From contig CAZVQC010000011.1 in the NCBI GenBank assembly GCA_964629225.1, positions 1-55,497 of the forward strand: a stretch of DNA of 55,497 nucleotides, given 5' to 3'. This document shows positions 48,008 to 55,497 of this stretch, one piece after another; position 1 is the first letter of the stretch; each line of letters starts with the position of its first letter. The stretch comes from RUG14199 sp964629225. GTDB lineage: Bacteria; Bacillota; Clostridia; Oscillospirales; CAG-272. A program made the position numbers and the translations under genes. The notes under the pieces are model-generated. The model was not told where the DNA came from. It worked only from the letters and a program-made list of their open reading frames with translations, and made no database searches.

Positions 48008-48691
48008 ATGACAAGAACACCCAGAACTCCACTTGCCGAAAGAACTCTTCCGAGTTACTCAAGAGGAGAAGAAATAGCCAACATGATAACTCATATCGTG
48101 GGAGGAGCACTCGGAATTGCCGTGCTCACTCTTTCGGTCATTATAGCGGCACTTGATCACAACGTTTGGGGAGTGGTCGGCTCTTCGATCTACGGAGCGT
48201 CCATGATATGCCTCTACGGCGTTTCAAGCATCTATCACGGCCTTCATCACTGCATCGGCAAAAAGGTAATGCAGGTCATCGACCACTGTACTATCTATTT
48301 CCTGATCGCAGGAACTTATACGCCGATCCTTCTCGCCGCTATCAGACCGGAGCATCCCGCGCTCGCTTGGACCATATTCGGTATCGAATGGGGAATTGCT
48401 GCAATGGCGGCAACGTTCACTGCTATCGATCCTAATAAGTATCTGAAGCTCTCCATGGCGTGCTATATCGGCATGGGCTGGTGCATCGTTATCGCCCTCA
48501 AAGCAACGGTCGCCTGCATTGGGATTGTCGGGTTTTCATGGCTTCTTGCGGGAGGTATCTCCTATACCGTGGGCGCCGTCCTCTACGGTGTCGGAAAAAA
48601 GAAAAACACCGTATTTCACACGGTGTTCCACGTTTTCGTAGTACTGGGAAGCCTACTTCAAGCGGTCAGTATAATGTTCTTCGTGCTTTGA
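48008..48691 (+). CDS. Hemolysin III / YqfA family membrane protein
   Basis: Seven-helix integral membrane protein of the progestin-adipoQ receptor superfamily. 227 residues; GAGG 7-8 bases before the ATG. Conserved metal-site motifs are SSIYHGLHH, DHCTIYFLIAGTYTP and the C-terminal HTVFHVFVVLGS (Ser-x3-His, Asp and HxxxH). Despite the name, most members are not shown to be cytolysins; a role in membrane lipid or ceramidase-like chemistry is proposed for relatives. Single gene with a structured leader. Confidence 0.92.
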   Translation: MTRTPRTPLAERTLPSYSRGEEIANMITHIVGGALGIAVLTLSVIIAALDHNVWGVVGSSIYGASMICLYGVSSIYHGLHHCIGKKVMQVIDHCTIYFLIAGTYTPILLAAIRPEHPALAWTIFGIEWGIAAMAATFTAIDPNKYLKLSMACYIGMGWCIVIALKATVACIGIVGFSWLLAGGISYTVGAVLYGVGKKKNTVFHTVFHVFVVLGSLLQAVSIMFFVL

Positions 48692-48738
48692 TGCAGAAGC
48701 CACTGCACTGAAAACGTTTCAAACTGTCAAAAGCCGTG

Positions 48739-48768
48739 TCGCCAAAGAGGTTACTCTTTGGCGACGTT
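48739..48768. terminator. Bidirectional terminator between hemolysin III and protease genes
   Basis: TCGCCAAAGAG, loop GTTA, CTCTTTGGCGA, 11-bp perfect stem, then CGTTTT on plus. The convergent protease gene ends 7 bases away. Confidence 0.85.
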
Positions 48769-48774
48769 TTAGTA

Positions 48775-50277
48775 TCATTGCGACGAAGCCGCCATCACTC
48801 TTCTGAGAGCCATAATATCTCTTGCCGTTATCCTGCCGTCACCGTCATAATCGGCAGTTCCGAAGTCGGCAGCAGAGCCCTGCCCCGATAGGATCCTTCT
48901 CAGCAAAAGCACGTCAAGAGACGTCACCTTGCCGTTCAGATCAACGTCACCGAGGAGCTTAAGAGAAGTAAACGCCTTCACCCGCCCCACGAAATTGCCG
49001 AGTTTTGACCAATTGTCACCGCTTCCGTAATAGGAAAGGTCCATGGCATCCTTGTAAGCAGTGATGATCTTGCAATCCCCGCTGTCATTTGACACCCGTG
49101 CGATCACCGAGAACCACTCGTCCTTTTCCACCCGTACCGCACGGTCAAGTTCCACCGTTACAAATCCGCCGTGATCAAGAGTCACCGCCGTTTTTCCTTG
49201 GGACTTTCCTGCGGTCGGAACGTTGCTTTGACCGCCATAGGGAGAATCAAGCCCCTTGAACACTTCGATCTCAAGGGTCACGTCCTCACCTTCAACTCCA
49301 ACGTTAACAGCACTAATGAACTCCCCATTGGCGGACGTGCCTTTTTTTGCCTTGAACACGTTTGCAACAGTCTTGTCACGCCTTAAGGAGAAATCCTCAA
49401 GCCCGCCGTCATAGTAGTAATTGTAGTCGTACTTGTCGGCCTCAGCGTAGGTAAAGGCAAATACGGTCGAGCTCGTATTGTCGTAGGAGAGCCAAAAATA
49501 CCCAAGCGAGGAATAACTGTTCTTCACAAGCCATCCGCCGTTTTGAGAAGCACCGTTCGGAACGAAGTTGTCGGCGGGAATGTTATCGTCCCAGCCGATG
49601 ACCGTGCAAGCATGAGGAGAGGAATTCGATCCGGTCTCATTTTTCGGATTGTAATACTCCACTTCTCTCAAATTGTTGTACTGGAAGGTAACGGCACCGT
49701 ATCTTGCCACCGCTTCTTTGATATCTGCGATCCTTTGCACCGGGTCATCCTTGTTTTCGGGAATATAAAAGGCATTTTCAAACCGGCAAATCGGATCCGC
49801 AAACGGATCCTGTCCGGTGTTGCCGCTTTTTACAGGCCCCCACCACATGGAAAACAGCCTTGCAAGCTTTGCGGGACTTCCCGTAGCGGTAAGGTAGTTG
49901 ACCGAGCTCCATTCCCCATTGGTGTTACCGAGAGGATCGCTCTCCCGCTTGTAAACACGGTATGCCGCCGCAACGGGATCAAGAGAGGAGATTTCAAAAG
50001 AAGAGACAACTCCGCTCTTCAAAAGGCTTGCCTCCGATGCCGCAATAGTGGAATAGGCCCAGCAAAGATTAGTAGAACCCTGATCCCTCACGGGAGTAAT
50101 GATACCGTATTCACGCCCGTCATACCGCGGCATTCCGGTTATCTCCTCCGCAGTGGGCATCTCAACGGCGGCGGCCTCCGCACCGTAAGAAACAGAGCCG
50201 AAATAACCGCCAAACGGTACCACTGCAAGCGAAAGCACCAGCACCCCTATAATGACCGCCTTGATACGTTCTTTCAT
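48775..50277 (-). CDS. Exported papain-family (C1) cysteine protease with C-terminal dockerin
   Basis: 500 residues from ATG 50277; a GTG three codons earlier is also possible. Signal peptide 1-33. Residues about 50-270 are the C1 domain: VRDQGSTNLCWAYS with Cys72, SSPHACTVIGWDD with the His, GGWLVKNSYSS with the Asn. Residues about 295-425 form a beta-sandwich (FISAVNVGVEGEDVTLEIEV, FSVIARVSND) like the lectin-like domain that follows clostridial C1 peptidases. Residues about 438-497 are a type I dockerin with two calcium loops, DVDLNGKVTSLD and DYDGDGRITARD. It should thus bind a cohesin on a scaffoldin or the cell surface. No cohesin is encoded here. Confidence 0.9.
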   Translation of the reverse strand: MKERIKAVIIGVLVLSLAVVPFGGYFGSVSYGAEAAAVEMPTAEEITGMPRYDGREYGIITPVRDQGSTNLCWAYSTIAASEASLLKSGVVSSFEISSLDPVAAAYRVYKRESDPLGNTNGEWSSVNYLTATGSPAKLARLFSMWWGPVKSGNTGQDPFADPICRFENAFYIPENKDDPVQRIADIKEAVARYGAVTFQYNNLREVEYYNPKNETGSNSSPHACTVIGWDDNIPADNFVPNGASQNGGWLVKNSYSSLGYFWLSYDNTSSTVFAFTYAEADKYDYNYYYDGGLEDFSLRRDKTVANVFKAKKGTSANGEFISAVNVGVEGEDVTLEIEVFKGLDSPYGGQSNVPTAGKSQGKTAVTLDHGGFVTVELDRAVRVEKDEWFSVIARVSNDSGDCKIITAYKDAMDLSYYGSGDNWSKLGNFVGRVKAFTSLKLLGDVDLNGKVTSLDVLLLRRILSGQGSAADFGTADYDGDGRITARDIMALRRVMAASSQ

Positions 50278-50355
50278 ACAAAACACCGATCCTTTTTATG
50301 TTTTACACGCCACTCATCTACATCCGCCAAATGCATGTCTTACAAATGAGCATCC

Positions 50356-50875
50356 TCAGTCACACTTCACCGTCTTTGCATACTTTATTATCTCATCATA
50401 GGTGCCGTCAAAAACATCGGTGCTCGTAATAAAGCTGACGACCCAAAAGCAGTCACTGCCCTTGTAGAACATGACAGCGTTAGTCTGATCGATGCCGTCC
50501 GAAACGGAACGGTATTGAAACGTTGGGATCCCGTCAGTTACCGTAATGTCGGAAGGATCATCACTTTCAAGCAACGGTCGAAACTGCTCTGCGAATTCAA
50601 GAACGCTGTAGTCTATGATACCGCTGCCATTATCGTCAACCTTGATACCCATCACCGTCAGGTATTCGGTACCTACGATAAAATCAAATTCCTCGTTCAC
50701 AAAATCCGTCCTCAAAAAATCAGACGTCAGCTCAATGGATATCCCGTCAAGATCAAAAAAACTTGGCAACCGCCTCGTCATTATTCACCATGTCCGCAAT
50801 GTCACCAAGGAAGCCGCATCCGCAAAATGAGAAACAGATCAGAATAGCAAGCCCGAAAGAAAGTGATTTTTTCAT
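50356..50875 (-). pseudogene. Lipoprotein gene interrupted by a frameshift in a T7 run
   Basis: The first 40 codons (50875-50756) encode a lipoprotein signal peptide (MKKSLSFGLAILICFSFCGC) and NDEAVAKFF, then hit TGA. The next frame from the same point continues FDLDGISIELTSDFL... to 50356 for about 132 residues with no start or ribosome site of its own. The joint is a run of seven T on the minus strand (50755-50761). Six T would give one frame of about 172 residues. Sequencing error, recent mutation, or RNA polymerase slippage are all possible. The mature part has no family I recognise (TEYLTVMGIKVDD, GSDCFWVVSFITST). The C1 protease gene starts 79 bases later and may be co-transcribed. Confidence 0.72.
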
Positions 50876-50908
50876 ACCATTACCCCACACCGATATAATT
50901 CTATTGCT

Positions 50909-50937
50909 ATAATAACATCCCCTAAGAAAAAAGTCAA
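50909..50937 (-). promoter_or_regulatory. Promoter of the interrupted lipoprotein gene
   Basis: On the minus strand TTGACT (50937-50932), 17-base spacer, TATTAT (50914-50909), with TG before it. Its near-consensus form suggests the gene is, or was recently, expressed. Confidence 0.75.
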
Positions 50938-50939
50938 TA

Positions 50940-51198
50940 CAAGACCAAAATGAGCCCCACACACAAAAATGTAGAGCCCAATAGATATGAGACCGGAAAA
51001 ATGTATCGCTCCAACCGAAAAGCAAAAAAAGAAAAAGCAATCACCCCCCAACCTCAGCTTGCGCACAAAAACAGCGTAAATGACTTGATCACCATGAGTA
51101 TTATAGCACAGAACAAGCGGTATTGTCCGGTGGCATTATTTGCGGCCTGCCCCACGAATTACCTCCGCAATAAAACGAGTATTTGGGAAAAAGAGAAA
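50940..51198. other. Gene-free A-rich stretch
   Basis: About 260 bases between the lipoprotein promoter and a tandem terminator. No credible gene, RNA or repeat seen. Confidence 0.5.
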
Positions 51199-51240
51199 CG
51201 GGGAGGACTTTGAAAAGTCCTCCCCGTATTTATTTTTCGT
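51199..51240. terminator. Distal terminator of the dockerin gene
   Basis: CGGGGAGGACTTT..AAAGTCCTCCCCG, then TATTTATTTTT on plus. On minus the stem is followed by TTTCTCTTTTTCCC. Confidence 0.75.
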
Positions 51241-51255
51241 TCTCGCAAACGACCC

Positions 51256-51281
51256 AAAAAGGGGCGCTGGCGCCCCTTTCG
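51256..51281 (-). terminator. Proximal terminator of the dockerin gene
   Basis: AAAGGGGCGC, loop of two, GCGCCCCTTTTT on the minus strand, 25 bases past the stop. Together with 51199-51240 it is a tandem terminator. Confidence 0.85.
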
Positions 51282-51305
51282 GTTATACGGTCATCCGTGG
51301 AAAAC

Positions 51306-54300
51306 TCAGTGTTTAAGGATCAATCTGATAGCCAGGACATCGGCAGCGTTGATGTATCCGTCTCCGTTGACATCCGCTGTGGTGAGATCAAGGCCGTAGT
51401 TGTTGCCGCAGGCAACTACCTTTCTCAGAATGAGCAGATCCAAGACCGTTGTTCTGCCGTCGCCGTTGATATCCCCGGCTACTGCTACATCATCAAGATT
51501 CAAAGTAAGATCGGGAGAACCGATGATAAGGTTGTCTATCTGACAATTGATACCGAAGTTACGCAGGATGATATGACCCATATGATCACCCAGATACCAG
51601 TATGCATCCTCACCTTCGATGGAGGCAACTACCTGACCGTCGATCTCGATGGTCGCATATCCGTAGTCTTCGTTGTCAAACTCCGCGTCGGACGTGGTGC
51701 GGCATCTGAATACGATGTTGTGCCACTCGCCGTCATTGAGCGAGACCGGAGCTGCTACCGTAGTAAACGCCTTGTTGTCACTCATAATGAAGGCTCTGTT
51801 GTTATCAAAGTCAATACCTGCCTTGTTTGCAATACCGCTGGATCCACCGAACCAGAAGTACAGGCTGTGGCCGTAGCCGCCGGACTCAAGGGATTTGCCC
51901 GTGTCGCCCGTATCGTAGGTGTGGCCGTACTTGAAATCGAAGGAAGCCGTGAAGCCTCTGTTTGTATTTCTCAGGTCGCTGAACTGGTGGTATGCCGAAT
52001 CACAGGAATCGTCAATGTTGAGAACACCGCCGGTGAAGGAGTAGTTGTTCGCCTCTGTGAACATAGCTCCACTCTGGATCGTGTTCATGACCTCGCCGTT
52101 TTCAAAATCGAAATCAGCGTAGATCTCGCCCGTGTACTTGTCTGTAGCAAGTATTCTGTTGCCCTCTATCCTATCGGTACAGCCTGAGTTGCTGCAAGTC
52201 CAATATGCTATGCCGTCCGTTGTGGCTGTAGCACTCTTCGCCGTGTTATAACGGGGGTATGAGTTCCAGTTATGCTCAAGTTTGTCGGTCTCGGAGGAGA
52301 AGTGATCCTCGCCGCAGATAGCGCAGACCGTCGTGATGACGCCGCCACTGTAGCAGGTCTCCTGAAGTGTCTTCGTTGTGTCACCGACGATATGTCCGTT
52401 GGTAGTGCAGAAGTCCTCTGCATCAACGTTAACAGCTCTGTATTCGGAGTCCTTACCGGTCACCACGTTGACAGCTTTCTCATTGTACTTAAGGTCGTAG
52501 ATGTGGATATTGTCAAGAATAGCGGAGCCGTTTGTGACGGTACCGATAAGGCGATCCATCCATTCAACACCTGCAGGACCTTCCCAAATGAATTCTTCAT
52601 CAATGTAAATGGACGTCTTGTCGCTACCGTTGTTAAATACGATAGTTACGTTGTGGCTGTTATCGAGAGTAGCCTCTCCCCACTTATATCCCAGAAAATC
52701 GGACGTATCATTGTCAAGCTGCATTCCCGCAAAGGTCGTACCGATCCTTACTCTTCTCTGGCAGCTCTTATTAAGCCAGAACTCTATATACGGATCGCTC
52801 TTTGTCTCGCCATAAGCGGTTGCGGGAAGCAATGCAATGGAGAAGGTGAGAATGTAACTACTGCCGTTGGGATTGATAAGGCAGTCGGAATTCTGTCCGA
52901 AAAATGCATATGGAGTATTGTTGGAAGCCTCAATGAGATATGCCTCGCCGGAAAGCTCCTTTTCGGCAGTGATGTTGGCAAAAAGAATTTCGCTTTCCGT
53001 GGGGAAGTCGTAGACTGTAAGGGCACCCTGTCCGGACGTACCGAACGTGGTAGCACTTTCAAAATTCTCGGAATACGTTCCTACGGTGAGGTTATCAATG
53101 GACACCTTGTCCCATTGCCATAGGGTCTGACTGTTTTCATAATATGTCGGAACGTCGGAGACCGTGCCCGCCGGATATCCGTCAATGTATATCGTGGTCT
53201 TGTTGTTTGCCGAATCTACGTCGAAGAGGACGTGATACCATACGTCCCTCTTAAGGGCAACCGTTGACATGACCGTAGTATCACCTACGCCGACAGTACC
53301 GTCAAGACAGATAACGGGAGCCTTTGCACTGCTTGTCCATGCGGACTTGATACCTGCACCGGCAAGGTCAAACTTGATATCAAGCTCAATATCCTGACCT
53401 GCCTGGTTGCCAACCGCAATGGGATTGTTGGACTGGCCCTCTGCGAATTTCCAGTACTTCATACCCAGATCCTTGGAGACCTTTTTACCGTCCTCAATGA
53501 TGACGCCGTTGGAATCTCCGACCTTGGCAAATGTACCGGAGTTGAAGTTTTCGCTCCAGAGAATATTGCCGGTCTTATCCTTGATGTACAAGTCATCAAT
53601 AGTTACGAGGGTCGCGTTCATGCAAGGACGGGCAACAAGGGTTTCTGCAACTGCGCACTGGGTGAGAATATTCAGATTTTCATCCCAAACTACGATACCG
53701 GTACCCGTAGGTACAATACTGTTGAAAAGTATCATGTACCACTTGCCGATCTCAAGGTTGACAGGCTGTGTTTTGGAGCCTACACCGATCTTAGTTCTGG
53801 AGACTACAAGGCCGCCGCCGTTAATGGATTTTATCTCGGAGGATGCCTCATCGAGCCTTACCATAAGCTGCACCATGTAACCGTTGCTCGCATCGGAAAC
53901 GAATTCTTCCATGTACCAGTAAGAGCCTGTTTGCCACTGATAGCACTTATTGCCGTTGAGCTTGTAATAGTCGTTGTGGTTGCTATAGGTAGCACCGGTG
54001 CCGGGAACGAACTGTCCCTGTCCGGACGTACCGAAGGAAGAGTCTTCGTCAAAGTCCTCAAAGTCCTCAAAGTAAGTACCTATCTTCAAATTGTCAATTG
54101 AGATCTTATCCCACTGCCAAAACGCCTGACTGTCGCTGTAGTAGGAGGGGACGTCGCTAACGGTAGTTCTGAGAACGCTGTCAATATAGATAGCTGTTGA
54201 ATTAGCCGTAGCATCCACGTCGAAGAGAACATGATACCATTTCCCCGTTACGAATCCCGTACCGGAAACCGTAGTGTCGCCTACGCCGACAGTACCGTCA

Positions 54301-54566
54301 AGACAAATGACGGTAGCCTTTGAGCCGAGGCTCGTCCATGCGGATTTGATACCGGCACGGTCAAGGTCGAATCTGATATCGAATTCTACGTCTTGGCCCG
54401 CCTGGTTACCCACCTCGATGGGGTTGTAAGATTGGCCTTCCAGGAACTGCCAGTAAGCAGTTACTTCGTCAGTTACTTTTTCATAATTTCTCACAGCCGA
54501 AATGCTCATGGAGAAACACGAAACAAGCATCATTACGGAAAGCATGATCGCGATCAACTTTTTCAT
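51306..54566 (-). CDS. Large exported lectin-fold protein with internal duplication and dockerin
   Basis: 1086 residues; signal peptide 1-24 (LIAIMLSVMMLVSCFSMSISA). Two copies of a beta-sandwich module lie at about 38-182 and 370-510. Both contain NPI-VGNQAGQD, GIKSAWTS, VICLDGTVGVGDTTV, WYHVLFDVD, VSDVP-YY and FGTSGQG. Related LamG-like modules fill 185-365 and 530-690. A Cys-rich stretch near 700-800 (TTVCAICGEDH, YWTCSNSGC) resembles a zinc-ribbon-like insert common in clostridial surface proteins. Another LamG-like module (YGHSLYFWFGGSSGIANK) leads to a type I dockerin (GDINGDGRTTVLD, DVNGDGYINAAD). No glycoside hydrolase signature is seen, so a carbohydrate- or mucin-binding or structural role is likely. 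ATG preceded by GGAGG. Confidence 0.85.
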   Translation of the reverse strand: MKKLIAIMLSVMMLVSCFSMSISAVRNYEKVTDEVTAYWQFLEGQSYNPIEVGNQAGQDVEFDIRFDLDRAGIKSAWTSLGSKATVICLDGTVGVGDTTVSGTGFVTGKWYHVLFDVDATANSTAIYIDSVLRTTVSDVPSYYSDSQAFWQWDKISIDNLKIGTYFEDFEDFDEDSSFGTSGQGQFVPGTGATYSNHNDYYKLNGNKCYQWQTGSYWYMEEFVSDASNGYMVQLMVRLDEASSEIKSINGGGLVVSRTKIGVGSKTQPVNLEIGKWYMILFNSIVPTGTGIVVWDENLNILTQCAVAETLVARPCMNATLVTIDDLYIKDKTGNILWSENFNSGTFAKVGDSNGVIIEDGKKVSKDLGMKYWKFAEGQSNNPIAVGNQAGQDIELDIKFDLAGAGIKSAWTSSAKAPVICLDGTVGVGDTTVMSTVALKRDVWYHVLFDVDSANNKTTIYIDGYPAGTVSDVPTYYENSQTLWQWDKVSIDNLTVGTYSENFESATTFGTSGQGALTVYDFPTESEILFANITAEKELSGEAYLIEASNNTPYAFFGQNSDCLINPNGSSYILTFSIALLPATAYGETKSDPYIEFWLNKSCQRRVRIGTTFAGMQLDNDTSDFLGYKWGEATLDNSHNVTIVFNNGSDKTSIYIDEEFIWEGPAGVEWMDRLIGTVTNGSAILDNIHIYDLKYNEKAVNVVTGKDSEYRAVNVDAEDFCTTNGHIVGDTTKTLQETCYSGGVITTVCAICGEDHFSSETDKLEHNWNSYPRYNTAKSATATTDGIAYWTCSNSGCTDRIEGNRILATDKYTGEIYADFDFENGEVMNTIQSGAMFTEANNYSFTGGVLNIDDSCDSAYHQFSDLRNTNRGFTASFDFKYGHTYDTGDTGKSLESGGYGHSLYFWFGGSSGIANKAGIDFDNNRAFIMSDNKAFTTVAAPVSLNDGEWHNIVFRCRTTSDAEFDNEDYGYATIEIDGQVVASIEGEDAYWYLGDHMGHIILRNFGINCQIDNLIIGSPDLTLNLDDVAVAGDINGDGRTTVLDLLILRKVVACGNNYGLDLTTADVNGDGYINAADVLAIRLILKH

Positions 54567-54609
54567 TAGAAGATCCTCCGTTCAGTAATATGTGTTATCA
54601 TTTTAGCAT

Positions 54610-54621
54610 ATTATGCATAAT
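54610..54621. promoter_or_regulatory. Palindrome upstream of the large dockerin gene
   Basis: ATTATGCATAAT is a perfect 12-base palindrome between a weak -35 (TAGATT) and a -10 (TAAAAT) on the minus strand, about 45 bases ahead of the start. An operator is possible. Confidence 0.45.
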
Positions 54622-55105
54622 GAATCTACGCTTAAATGGCTCGTTTTTGTAAATCTTCGCCGGCAGCGAACAATATTGTTAATATTTTGTCAACGCTGTG
54701 TAAAACAGTCGCGCTTTCAAATCGAATTTGAACTCGTTTTTCTATTTTTATCCTCCGTTTTGAACGCCTTGTCTACTGCCTGTGCAAATGTGAAGAGAGA
54801 ATGCAATGCTGACAAAATACCACATCTGCGAAAAAGCGTCATCTCTCGCTTTAACCGTGCCACCGGATTCGCCGCTTCATTCCGCAAAGCGCCGTACTTT
54901 CCCGTCTGCAACACTGCACGTCCGATATCCTACAACATTTATTAGAACCGCACTTAGTACGCGCCATTATGACGAGAAGTCGATCTTTTGCCAAATACAA
55001 AAACTCTTTGCAGACAATACTGCCGCTAAACTATAACACTGCATTACAATATCAAAATCATTACTAACGGCAACAAATGCACTAAATCAACGACTCACTT
55101 CGCGG
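54622..55105. other. Gene-free stretch before the XRE regulator
   Basis: About 480 bases with no credible gene. Open frames are short, cysteine- and basic-rich and lack ribosome sites. No repeat or RNA recognised. Confidence 0.5.
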
Positions 55106-55146
55106 TATCCCATATCGGGATATTTTTATTATACCAAAATGGGATA
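55106..55146. promoter_or_regulatory. Probable operator of the XRE regulator
   Basis: TATCCC-ATATC-GGGATA (55106-55122) is a perfect inverted repeat. A third half-site GGGATA lies at 55141-55146, on either side of an AT-rich -10-like TATTATAC (55127-55134). The gene starts at 55168. Placement over the promoter suggests autorepression. Confidence 0.6.
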
Positions 55147-55167
55147 ATAAAGTCAAGAGGTGATCAC

Positions 55168-55374
55168 ATGAGACTTAAAGAGATCAGAAAATCAAGGGGT
55201 ATCTCCCAAGTACGACTTGCCATTGACTTGAATACTAACCAAAATACCATCAGCAGATACGAAACAGGCGACCGGGAGCCCGGCATTAATGAACTGATAC
55301 AAATAGCAGATTACTTCAACATCTCCGTAGACTATCTGCTTGAAAGAACAAACGTACCGGAAATGAATAGATGA
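55168..55374 (+). CDS. Small XRE-family HTH regulator
   Basis: 68 residues made of a Cro/CI-type helix-turn-helix only (LKEIRKSRGISQVRLAIDLN, then NTISRYETGDREPGINEL) and the common LQIADYFNISVDYLLER-type ending, here IQIADYFNISVDYLLERT. GAGG lies 8 bases before the ATG. No C-terminal sensory or oligomerisation domain. No toxin or phage gene is beside it within the window, but the window ends 123 bases later. Confidence 0.92.
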   Translation: MRLKEIRKSRGISQVRLAIDLNTNQNTISRYETGDREPGINELIQIADYFNISVDYLLERTNVPEMNR

Positions 55375-55497
55375 TCCGATACCACGGGATAGTTCTCTTT
55401 CTGTGCTTGCAAGTCCCGCTCCAACGTGAGCCATATTATATTTCTTTTATCCGCATCGATCTCGCACTTAGCAAAAGCCTCTCACAAGGCAAAATAA

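Noticed and set aside
54646..54700. Rex-like site (TTGTTAATATTTTGTCAA) upstream of the large dockerin gene
   Set aside because: Only one half fits the Rex consensus and it lies upstream of a surface protein gene, more than 80 bases from its start.

Overview
The window looks like a chromosome segment of an obligately anaerobic, fermentative Clostridia-class Firmicute, most plausibly a gut Oscillospirales/Ruminococcaceae relative. The basis is a HydABC-type [FeFe]-hydrogenase operon, dockerin-bearing exported proteins, a serine-type D,D-carboxypeptidase, a VTC/DUF4956/CotH cluster, AGGAGG-type ribosome binding sites and many near-consensus TTGACA-17-TATAAT promoters. The lineage is inferred from gene content, not from a marker-gene comparison. 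There is no phage, insertion sequence, CRISPR array or rRNA; gene content is mostly chromosomal housekeeping with some surface-protein accessory genes.

Layout. 1-1239: 3' part of a beta-solenoid surface protein, then about 860 bases without a gene that carry one copy of a dispersed repeat. 2106-3762 (minus): tRNA-Val(CAC) and asnS. 4038-9909: D-Ala-D-Ala carboxypeptidase, a convergent two-component system (response regulator then histidine kinase, minus) and topB. 9968-19315: sugar metabolism, with a sugar-1-kinase and pyruvate kinase (minus) divergent from a GH94 glycoside phosphorylase (plus), then a minus operon of GH20 hexosaminidase, nucleoside hydrolase and a small membrane protein. 19523-22634 (minus): potBCD-type polyamine ABC transporter genes without an ATPase. 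22884-23863 (minus): membrane metalloprotease and a small membrane partner. 23864-24450: no gene, but a strong plus-strand promoter and structured sequence.

24451-32915 (minus): a ten-gene operon. hydC lies at its 5' end and hndB-like, hydB and hydA at its 3' end. Between them sit two DRTGG proteins, two HATPase proteins, a PHP phosphoesterase and a second, sensory-type [FeFe]-hydrogenase homologue. 33485-36788 (minus): VTC polyphosphate polymerase-like, DUF4956 membrane protein and CotH kinase-like protein. 36928-42975 (minus): ligA, alpha/beta hydrolase, feoA, feoB, a FeoB-associated Cys-rich peptide and bioY, all overlapping or nearly so.

43205-55374: a GH2 glycosidase, a ricin-lectin/M23-like exported protein with a structured leader, tRNA-Thr(CGT), CYTH and hotdog proteins, a hemolysin III-family membrane protein, a papain-family protease with dockerin, a lipoprotein gene broken by a frameshift in a seven-T run, a 1086-residue dockerin protein with an internal duplication, and a small XRE repressor with a likely autoregulatory operator.

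The most interesting items are the hydrogenase operon with its embedded sensory module, paired GTTAG/CTAAC inverted repeats on both sides of that operon, the orphan promoter behind hydA, the oddly built PotB/PotD proteins, and the dispersed non-coding repeat. Nothing in the window is clearly an entirely unknown defence or mobile system.
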